Translations under genes and position numbers: made by a program
Assembly (NCBI GenBank): GCA_937959065.1
Contig: CALGOI010000364.1
Coordinates: forward strand, 1-7,710
DNA: 7,710 nt
Direction of reading: 5' to 3'
DNA from: an uncultured Ignavibacteriota bacterium
GTDB lineage: Bacteria > Bacteroidota > Ignavibacteria > Tepidaquicellales > Tepidaquicellaceae
Shown here: in pieces, positions 1 through 5,014 of the stretch
Numbering within the stretch: the first letter of the stretch is position 1
How the letters are laid out: the number at the start of each line of letters is the position of its first letter
The notes under the pieces: generated by a model
The model's database searches: none
Told to the model about the DNA's origin: nothing
What the model saw: only the letters and a program-made list of their open reading frames with translations

Positions 1-914
1 TCTTCGTTTATCGATGCGATATCTTCCACCTTCTTATCTCTCACTAATTGCGCTATATTCTCGATCAGTGATGCCTTATTCACCTGGTACGGTATCTCTG
101 TCACAACAATGCTTTGCTTACCGTTTTTCTGTTCCTCTATACCCGCTTTAGCTCTTACAATAACTCTACCGCGTCCGGTCATATATGCTTCACGTACAGG
201 TTCATACCCGTATATTATCCCTCCCGTCGGGAAATCCGGCGCTGTAATATGCTTTATCAGCTCATTCATTGCCTTAGTGTATTTCTTCTTATCTTTTGCA
301 TCATCTTTGCTTATAGGATTATCTATCAAATAAACCACGGCATTTACTACTTCATTCAGATTATGTGGAGGAATGTTTGTTGCCATACCGACTGCTATAC
401 CATTCGAACCGTTAACAAGCAAGTTAGGTAGCGCGGATGGCAGCACCATCGGCTCCTGCAGTGTATCATCGAAATTTGGTGCAAAATTAACCGTATCCTT
501 TTCGAGGTCACGTAACATCAACTCGGATATTTTTGCGAGACGCGCCTCAGTGTAACGCATAGCCGCGGGTGAATCACCGTCCACCGAACCGAAGTTACCC
601 TGCCCGTCTACAAGAGGATATCTTAATGAGAATTCCTGTACAAGCCTCACCATCGTATCATAAACTGCTTTATCACCATGAGGGTGATATTTACCTAGTA
701 CCTCACCAACAATACGAGCCGACTTTTTGTAAGGCCTGTTTGGTGCAAGTCCGAGTTCGCTCATCCCGTATAAAACTCTTCTGTGAACCGGTTTTAAACC
801 GTCCTTAACATCGGGAAGAGCACGCGAAACAATAACTGACATTGAGTAGTCGATATACGAAGACCGCATTTCGTCTTCTATATTGACCGGTATAATTTTT
901 TCGTTATTAGCCAT
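1..914 (-). CDS. gyrA: DNA gyrase subunit A, N-terminal 304 residues (partial, runs off the left edge)
   Basis: GyrA is the DNA-breaking and rejoining subunit of gyrase, the A2B2 type II topoisomerase that adds negative supercoils. The reverse-strand reading from ATG at 914 stays open to base 1. It begins MANNEKIIPVNIEDEMRSSY and contains the winged-helix and tower start of the breakage-reunion domain: SRALPDVKDGLKPVHRR (30-46), KYHPHGD (75-81), VDGQGNFGSVDGD (102-114) and AAMRYTEARL (117-126), where Tyr121 matches the catalytic Tyr122 of E. coli. PSALPNLLVNG and GIAVGMATNIPPHN follow. The residue matching E. coli Ser83 is Lys82, which is unusual; Asp86 matches Asp87. The C-terminal pinwheel and GyrA-box lie outside the window, so topoisomerase IV ParC is not formally excluded, but the N-terminus reads as GyrA. 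No Shine-Dalgarno sequence precedes the start. The gene has its own promoter, separate from the upstream unit. Confidence 0.97.
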   Translation of the reverse strand, partial: MANNEKIIPVNIEDEMRSSYIDYSMSVIVSRALPDVKDGLKPVHRRVLYGMSELGLAPNRPYKKSARIVGEVLGKYHPHGDKAVYDTMVRLVQEFSLRYPLVDGQGNFGSVDGDSPAAMRYTEARLAKISELMLRDLEKDTVNFAPNFDDTLQEPMVLPSALPNLLVNGSNGIAVGMATNIPPHNLNEVVNAVVYLIDNPISKDDAKDKKKYTKAMNELIKHITAPDFPTGGIIYGYEPVREAYMTGRGRVIVRAKAGIEEQKNGKQSIVVTEIPYQVNKASLIENIAQLVRDKKVEDIASINE

Positions 915-1005
915 TAATATGATTGAAATTACTTAGATTTACCGAAATTGGGTGTTGAATTTTAACCCCATAAATATTTAAGATATTTTATATCTAAATC
1001 CTTTA

Positions 1006-1034
1006 AATATAAGTAATTTAGGCGGGTTTTTCAA
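1006..1034 (-). promoter_or_regulatory. Candidate sigma70-like promoter for gyrA
   Basis: On the minus strand, TTGAAA (1034-1029) is followed after exactly 17 bases by TATATT (1011-1006), close to the housekeeping consensus. It lies just downstream of the terminator at 1043-1083, so gyrA would be transcribed independently of the envelope genes. The predicted start is near base 999, giving a leader of about 85 bases. That leader is very AT-rich and contains a weak 6-bp hairpin (AGATAT 981-986, ATATCT 990-995) and the palindrome TAAATATTTA (971-980); neither is clearly functional. The promoter is called by sequence match only. Confidence 0.55.
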
Positions 1035-1036
1035 TG

Positions 1037-1083
1037 AATAAAAAGGCCTGATTTACCTATTTATTACTGTTAAATCAGGCCTT
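1037..1083 (-). terminator. Intrinsic terminator after the outer-membrane protein gene
   Basis: A perfect 13-bp inverted repeat, AAGGCCTGATTTA (1043-1055) and TAAATCAGGCCTT (1071-1083), encloses a 15-base loop. Read on the minus strand, the stem runs into five T residues and then ATT, as in a Rho-independent terminator. It lies 29 bases past the stop codon of the gene ending at 1112. The plus-strand reading has no T tract, so it acts in one direction only. Confidence 0.88.
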
Positions 1084-1111
1084 AATTTGTCTTCAAAGGG
1101 TAGGGGTTTAT

Positions 1112-2131
1112 CTAAAACGAATAGCCAGCGCCAATGAAAAATCTGCGCTCATTTTCGGGCTGGGTTCCATTCAGATTATCGGCTACCGGATGCTGATAGG
1201 TAAAATTCACCGCGAATTGATTGTAATAAATATCCAGTCCTCCGGTTAAAAATACTGTCGTCCCGCCTGTACCATCTACCTCAACCCCATCCTGCGTATC
1301 GAATCCGGCATATTCGAGATATGTACCTGCATGAGGAAGAAAAGTCCATTCCCTTCCGCCCATTCGTGTCAATTTACCTGTTTCGATCTGGTAAAAGAAA
1401 GTTGAAGTGAGGTTAAATTTATTAGCAAATTTATACACGTTACTGTTAGCTGTATTCAAAGTATATATGACATCGTTATTAAATCCCAGCTTACCCTGGT
1501 ACCTGGCAAGGTATGTCGCGCTCAGTAGAAAATCAAAGCTGCCTGTGCCCGGCTGGTAGTGCGGATCGACCTCGCCAAAGACTATCGATTTATTGTACGC
1601 TCCGGTGGGAAGCTTGACTCCTCCTCCCGCGAATAATCTTTGCCTGAATTCTGTGTCCGCATCAATATCAGTATTATAAACCTGGTACTGACCAATGAGA
1701 CTTACATCACCAAAATCCTTTATTCTTTTTCCATCAATAGTATTCATTGAATACGGAGCATTCAAAAGGACTCTTACAAACGGGCTGAAATAATACCTTC
1801 CCGTTATTTCGACGTTGTCATATGATTCATTGGATTCTTCAGTTCCATGCCCTTCGTGGTCAAGATTCGCTTCACCCGGCAGACCGGGATTGCGATATTT
1901 GAAGCTTGAATACCTAATTCCTATCTGGCTGTTGTTGTAACTGGGATCTATCCCAAGATAACAGGCGCATAGGTCACATTCGGGCTTAAAGAGCTTATAT
2001 TCCTTCTCAAGTACTTCGGATAGATGCTTGCTGAATACATCGTACCTATCCCCATTTTTATCAAAATCATCCGCATGCGATATATTTAGCGAGGCAATTA
2101 TAATGATTGTAAGGCATATTAATCTTTTCAT
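1112..2131 (-). CDS. Outer-membrane beta-barrel protein with CxxCxC motif, putative transporter
   Basis: The 339-residue protein has a signal peptide with likely cleavage after SHA (residues 18-20). It then shows many alternating aromatic/hydrophobic strands and ends in the Phe-terminal strand FFIGAGYSF, the usual BAM recognition signature of an outer-membrane barrel. Residues 167-177 (FAGGGVKLPTG) and 194-199 (PGTGSF) resemble barrels annotated as transporter or MetA-pathway phenol-degradation-like. Just before the first strand is ECDLCACYLG, with Cys52, Cys55 and Cys57 as a CxxCxC cluster. A His/acid patch, DHEGHG, lies at 91-96. It is 17 bases downstream of the YtkA-like lipoprotein gene, so the two are almost certainly cotranscribed, and a strong terminator follows. 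I infer a metal-linked envelope role, perhaps copper, from the Cys cluster and neighbours. The substrate is not visible; outer-membrane location is fairly secure. Confidence 0.8.
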   Translation of the reverse strand: MKRLICLTIIIIASLNISHADDFDKNGDRYDVFSKHLSEVLEKEYKLFKPECDLCACYLGIDPSYNNSQIGIRYSSFKYRNPGLPGEANLDHEGHGTEESNESYDNVEITGRYYFSPFVRVLLNAPYSMNTIDGKRIKDFGDVSLIGQYQVYNTDIDADTEFRQRLFAGGGVKLPTGAYNKSIVFGEVDPHYQPGTGSFDFLLSATYLARYQGKLGFNNDVIYTLNTANSNVYKFANKFNLTSTFFYQIETGKLTRMGGREWTFLPHAGTYLEYAGFDTQDGVEVDGTGGTTVFLTGGLDIYYNQFAVNFTYQHPVADNLNGTQPENERRFFIGAGYSF

Positions 2132-2148
2132 AGCACTAAAATTTTTAA

Positions 2149-2979
2149 TTAATTAGCATGAATTCTGAATACATTCGCGGAATATGTCGGACCGCTTCCG
2201 CTGTGATGCTTAAACCTTAAATACAGGTTCCAGTCACCGTGCTCGGTTAAATTAACCTGCCCTGTATAATGACCGTTACCTATCGTCGAAGGGTTTGTAT
2301 TACCTGTCGATACAACAGGTCCGAGACTAACTGCCATCGAATCGAAAGTAAACCACGGGAACGGCTGGTACGCAGCTCCGACTCGTTCACTCACCAGGAA
2401 TTTTATATCGTTCATTCCCATCGACGCCTCTATCGGATTAATTAAAGCAAATGTATATGTTGTCAATGTGTCCGGTTGAAACTTAAGGAAACCGTCAGGG
2501 TTATCCCTTACCGTGAATCCCCCAAATTCAGCTTCGCCGTTCGGCTCACCGGGTACCTGGTGATTGTGTACATGAATATGAAAATGCCAGTGACGGTTAT
2601 TATCGCTTGTCTGCGGATCAGTAAAAACAACAGCTCCTGCAAATATTCCATCAACCGCAATTGATTCCGGATTTTCAACAGGTGCTGTCACGCCGTGATT
2701 TGCCGGGGCGAACTCTATGTGAGCATCCGTTATTAAGTCACCTGTCACAGAGTCATACATTACAATATATATCTTGTTGTAACCTGTTTTAAGAGAGTCG
2801 CCGGCATACATCAGAACTTTTGCCTGTCCACCAATAGCATAAGATTCACCTATAAAGATCAACCCGTCCACATTCGGTCCGGTAGGAGCAACAGGGTTTG
2901 TATCATCTGAACATCCCTGGAAAACAAATAATATTACAAATAGTAATACTGATAAAAATGATTTTAAAACTGTTTTCAT
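2149..2979 (-). CDS. Lipoprotein with two YtkA/FixH-like domains and an alternating histidine strand
   Basis: This 276-residue protein has a type II signal peptide: a hydrophobic stretch at 8-20, then lipobox FQGC with lipidated Cys23, so it should be membrane-anchored on the periplasmic or outer-membrane side. Two immunoglobulin-like repeats follow. The first, about 45-155, has TGDLITDAHIEFAP (79-92), then APVENP and a DGIFAGAVVF strand. The second, about 165-274, has SMGMND and GNGHYTGQVNLTEHGDWNLY (235-254), the usual ending of YtkA-like domains. At residues 130-140 every second residue is His (130, 132, 134, 136, 138, 140), which would put six imidazoles on one face of a beta strand. YtkA/FixH-like domains recur near copper and cytochrome-oxidase genes. 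I infer metal binding or delivery; the partner is probably the outer-membrane protein 17 bases downstream. The exact function is unknown. Confidence 0.78.
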   Translation of the reverse strand: MKTVLKSFLSVLLFVILFVFQGCSDDTNPVAPTGPNVDGLIFIGESYAIGGQAKVLMYAGDSLKTGYNKIYIVMYDSVTGDLITDAHIEFAPANHGVTAPVENPESIAVDGIFAGAVVFTDPQTSDNNRHWHFHIHVHNHQVPGEPNGEAEFGGFTVRDNPDGFLKFQPDTLTTYTFALINPIEASMGMNDIKFLVSERVGAAYQPFPWFTFDSMAVSLGPVVSTGNTNPSTIGNGHYTGQVNLTEHGDWNLYLRFKHHSGSGPTYSANVFRIHAN

Positions 2980-3076
2980 ATTAGATTTAATTCGTTTAAA
3001 TTTTATATAGGAACATATTTAGGCACAGACACTTTATGCCTCCCACATGACCTTTCTGAATTTTTAAACTAATGAA

Positions 3077-3454
3077 TTAAATCTTTGGAGGGTGGTCTAT
3101 CGAACTTAGATAACCTGAATTGTAAATATTTGAGGTGAAAATCTTATAATGTACTGTAATATCATTTTCAAAACTGCCTAATGTAAGCATTGAGACGATA
3201 TACTCCGATATCTTGATATTATCACGTGTTACAGTCTTTGAAACCGGATCGGCTTTTGCTCTGTCACCTTCATTGTTCATCATTTTATCCAGATAACAGC
3301 AAGCATTACATCCTGCAACCTTCTTTTCGCATACCTCAGCAATTAGTTTTTCCCGGTTTATATTAAACAACATGTAATAAACCATCAGATAATTTGTCTG
3401 TAATCCGAGAAGTAATAATAATGCAATTGATATGCTTTTACAGGTCAACTTCAT
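3077..3454 (-). CDS. Small membrane-anchored protein with clustered cysteines and a C-terminal HPP
   Basis: The protein has 125 residues. An N-terminal hydrophobic segment (about 8-30) is either a signal anchor or an uncleaved signal peptide. Then comes Cys42-EKKVAG-Cys49-NA-Cys52-Cys53-YLDKMM, and the protein ends DHPPKI. From memory, the layout of a hydrophobic helix, LCxxK, CxGKCyLxK and a terminal HPP resembles a family of small uncharacterised Bacteroidota proteins often found beside copper-related outer-membrane genes. Here CNACC replaces the usual CxGKC, giving an extra cysteine. The gene is 97 bases upstream of the YtkA-like lipoprotein gene and on the same strand, so it is probably the first gene of that unit. 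I found no convincing promoter or Shine-Dalgarno sequence in the 53-base gap upstream, so read-through from the phosphatase pair is possible. The function is unknown; metal binding or redox is inferred from the cysteines. Confidence 0.7.
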   Translation of the reverse strand: MKLTCKSISIALLLLLGLQTNYLMVYYMLFNINREKLIAEVCEKKVAGCNACCYLDKMMNNEGDRAKADPVSKTVTRDNIKISEYIVSMLTLGSFENDITVHYKIFTSNIYNSGYLSSIDHPPKI

Positions 3455-3507
3455 TACAGATAACGTAATAAAAATATAAATTTTGAAAAATGTAGATTTT
3501 GGGTAGT

Positions 3508-3894
3508 TTACCTTTCCGGTTCAAGAAATGTCAATTCGGTCAGAACCATGGCTTTTTTACCGTCATGGTCTATGAACATTATCATTTCGGGAATGAATGC
3601 TACTCGCAGGTAATCCGAATCATACAAATTCCAGTACAATGCTGTCTGCCCATCGACCTCCTTCTCTTCTATCGAATGAACGGAGTATATGCGGGTATTG
3701 AACTCGCCGTGACTCACTTTTATCTGCATTCTATCCTTATCAAATTCTACAGCGACCAGCTTTATCCCCGTTGATTCGAATTCACCGAGACTGTCATTAT
3801 ATATTGACCACTCATCAGCCACAACCCTTACCACCTGTGCTTTACACAATGGGACAGTAATAACTAAAAACATTATTGCGATGATAATTCTCAT
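3508..3894 (-). CDS. Small secreted protein of unknown function, coupled to the phosphatase
   Basis: The protein has 128 residues with a clear signal peptide (hydrophobic 3-15, likely cleavage after CKA at 17-19). The mature part of about 109 residues is predicted to be mostly beta, with ALYWNLYDSDYLRVAF (85-100) and MIMFIDHDGKK (104-114). It has no transmembrane helix after the signal, no Cys in the mature part and no catalytic motif I can name. Its ATG overlaps the TGA of the metallophosphoesterase gene in the sequence ATGA (3891-3894), a standard translational-coupling arrangement, so the two are made together. That does not imply contact, since the phosphatase has no export signal. I do not recognise the family. 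Confidence 0.8.
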   Translation of the reverse strand: MRIIIAIMFLVITVPLCKAQVVRVVADEWSIYNDSLGEFESTGIKLVAVEFDKDRMQIKVSHGEFNTRIYSVHSIEEKEVDGQTALYWNLYDSDYLRVAFIPEMIMFIDHDGKKAMVLTELTFLEPER

Positions 3895-4571
3895 GATATC
3901 ATTGTATCTTTTTTGTTCTCAACAGTAATGAACTCACTAACATTCCCGGTTTCTTTGTCTAAAATAACCCCCGTTAGATTACCATACCCATAATTCTTAT
4001 AAAAGCACCCCGTATCGATATTTGCATACCACCCCGGATTATAATCAACTTCTTTCAGCGGAGTATGCCCGTACACCTGGAATTTATACAGTCTCGTCGG
4101 AACCTTCCTGTGCCATATAACATCGTCTGTTTCACTGGTTATCCCGGCGTGCGTGATTATTACGCCCTCCAATTCAATTTTTTCGGGAAGATTTTTTATA
4201 AACTCCATATGACCGGTTTCCTCAAGAACTCCCCTGTACATCTTTACATCTATTTTACGCGAACCCGTATACGATTTTATAGTTGCATCACCGCCGTTAA
4301 TGATATGATTCTCTAATCTCTTTTCCGGAGTAATATGCGGGGGATCCGGTACTATCCCGTGAACCCTAAGAATTATATCTTCATGATTTCCCAGAACACA
4401 CTTTATTCCCTCATCGATGCAAAACTGGATTACTTCCCTGGAATTCGCTCCCCTGTCAACCAGGTCTCCAACAGAGTATATTTCGTTAGTATTTTGCTTT
4501 AATTTTGGGTAAAGCTCCTTAAGCGTATTAATACAGCCGTGTATATCACCTATTACCGCAATTAAACTCAT
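3891..4571 (-). CDS. Metallophosphoesterase, PP1/PP2A-like (PrpA/ApaH-related) phosphatase
   Basis: The 226-residue cytoplasmic protein has the full calcineurin-like set of metal ligands in order: GDIHG (8-12), GDLVDRG (35-41), GNHE (61-64), THAG with His141, and YGHTP with His169. These coordinate a dinuclear Mn/Fe centre for phosphomonoester or phosphoprotein hydrolysis. The length and GDLVDRG wording match the bacterial serine/threonine phosphatase group (lambda phosphatase, PrpA/PrpB) and also diadenosine tetraphosphatase-like enzymes, so the substrate cannot be fixed from sequence. No signal peptide is present. The start at ATG 4571 gives the usual short lead-in to GDIHG. A minus-strand promoter candidate lies at 4598-4626, and the stop overlaps the start of the small secreted protein gene downstream. 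Confidence 0.92.
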   Translation of the reverse strand: MSLIAVIGDIHGCINTLKELYPKLKQNTNEIYSVGDLVDRGANSREVIQFCIDEGIKCVLGNHEDIILRVHGIVPDPPHITPEKRLENHIINGGDATIKSYTGSRKIDVKMYRGVLEETGHMEFIKNLPEKIELEGVIITHAGITSETDDVIWHRKVPTRLYKFQVYGHTPLKEVDYNPGWYANIDTGCFYKNYGYGNLTGVILDKETGNVSEFITVENKKDTMIS

Positions 4572-4572
4572 A

Positions 4573-4602
4573 TTGTCATTTTAAAAATAGAAAAAATAGA
4601 AT
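4573..4602 (+). promoter_or_regulatory. Candidate promoter for the cupin-helicase unit
   Basis: TTGTCA (4573-4578) and TAGAAT (4597-4602), with an 18-base A-rich spacer, resemble a sigma70-type promoter. The predicted start near 4609 gives a leader of about 37 bases before the GTG at 4646. The -10 element overlaps that of the opposing promoter. The call rests on sequence match only in an AT-rich region. Confidence 0.4.
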
Positions 4603-4626
4603 AAATTCCTTACTTTAAGTTAACAA
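4598..4626 (-). promoter_or_regulatory. Candidate promoter for the metallophosphoesterase pair
   Basis: On the minus strand, TTGTTA (4626-4621) is followed after 17 bases by TATTCT (4603-4598), with 4 of 6 matches in each box. The predicted start is near 4591, about 20 bases before the ATG at 4571. Its -10 box overlaps the plus-strand -10 box by five bases, so the two promoters, if real, would compete for polymerase. Confidence 0.35.
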
Positions 4627-4645
4627 TCATATACCACAAGTATAA

Positions 4646-5014
4646 GTGACAAAAGCATACGAGATACAAAGAGAACCATTTATCGTGCCAACTAAGGACG
4701 GTAAGCTCATAAAAGAGCATTTCGGGAATGCAAGCATCAACGCCGGCAATTACAGTATCGCCAATATGATAGCTCCCCCGGGATGGAGTGAACCGTTTCA
4801 GACACCTGAATTTGACGAAGTAACCTTTATTATTTCCGGACAAAAGAAATTCGAAATAAATAACGAAGAAATTATTCTCAATAAAGGTGAATCAATTATT
4901 GTTAGAAAAGGTACACGAGTAAGATACTCTAATCCATTCGATAAACCCGTCGAATATATGTCATTTTGCATTCCTGCATTTACATTGGAAAAAGTTCACA
5001 GGGAGAATGAATAA
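4646..5014 (+). CDS. Cupin-domain protein without the canonical metal ligands
   Basis: The protein has 122 residues and starts at GTG (4646); an in-frame TAA at 4643-4645 excludes any earlier start. It is a single small beta-barrel cupin. Motif 1 reads PGWSEPFQTPEFDEVTFIIS (46-65), with the pattern of G...HxH...E...G, but Gln-Thr-Pro stands where His-x-His is expected, while the Glu is kept (EFDEVT). Motif 2 is GESIIVRKGTRVRYSN, with Tyr or Arg instead of His. It therefore probably binds no metal through the usual 3-His/1-Glu site and is more likely a ligand-binding or sugar/small-molecule-sensing cupin than a dioxygenase. It has no DNA-binding domain and no signal peptide. Its TAA touches the TTG of the helicase gene, so the two are cotranscribed, though no functional link is known. 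Substrate unknown. Confidence 0.82.
   Translation: MTKAYEIQREPFIVPTKDGKLIKEHFGNASINAGNYSIANMIAPPGWSEPFQTPEFDEVTFIISGQKKFEINNEEIILNKGESIIVRKGTRVRYSNPFDKPVEYMSFCIPAFTLEKVHRENE
5000..5005 (+). promoter_or_regulatory. Ribosome binding site fixing the TTG start of the helicase
   Basis: AGGGAG lies nine bases before TTG at 5015, inside the end of the cupin gene. No ATG or GTG in frame precedes the Walker A motif (residues 11-18), and the nearby ATG at 5007 runs into TGA after two more codons. This site therefore supports TTG as the real start. It is the only clear Shine-Dalgarno sequence I see in the window. Confidence 0.7.

Noticed and set aside
114..808. Plus-strand open frames at 109-333, 114-431, 373-555 and 569-808
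   Set aside because: They lie opposite gyrA, which is clearly coded on the minus strand; the translations show no family features and are shadows of it.
3020..3042. Possible hairpin between the small Cys protein and the lipoprotein genes (AGGCA with TGCCT)
   Set aside because: Only five base pairs, an 11-base loop and no T tract in the minus-strand direction; not a convincing terminator or attenuator.
3455..3507. Promoter for the small Cys protein gene in its short upstream gap
   Set aside because: A TATATT occurs on the minus strand (3478-3473), but no -35-like box sits at the right distance, so nothing was called.
3499..3774. Plus-strand frame of 91 codons opposite the small secreted protein gene
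   Set aside because: The minus-strand frame has a signal peptide and an ATGA overlap with the phosphatase gene; the plus frame has no recognisable features.
4610..4843. Minus-strand frame of 77 codons overlapping the cupin start
   Set aside because: It covers the cupin coding sequence and the divergent spacer, and its translation resembles no known fold.
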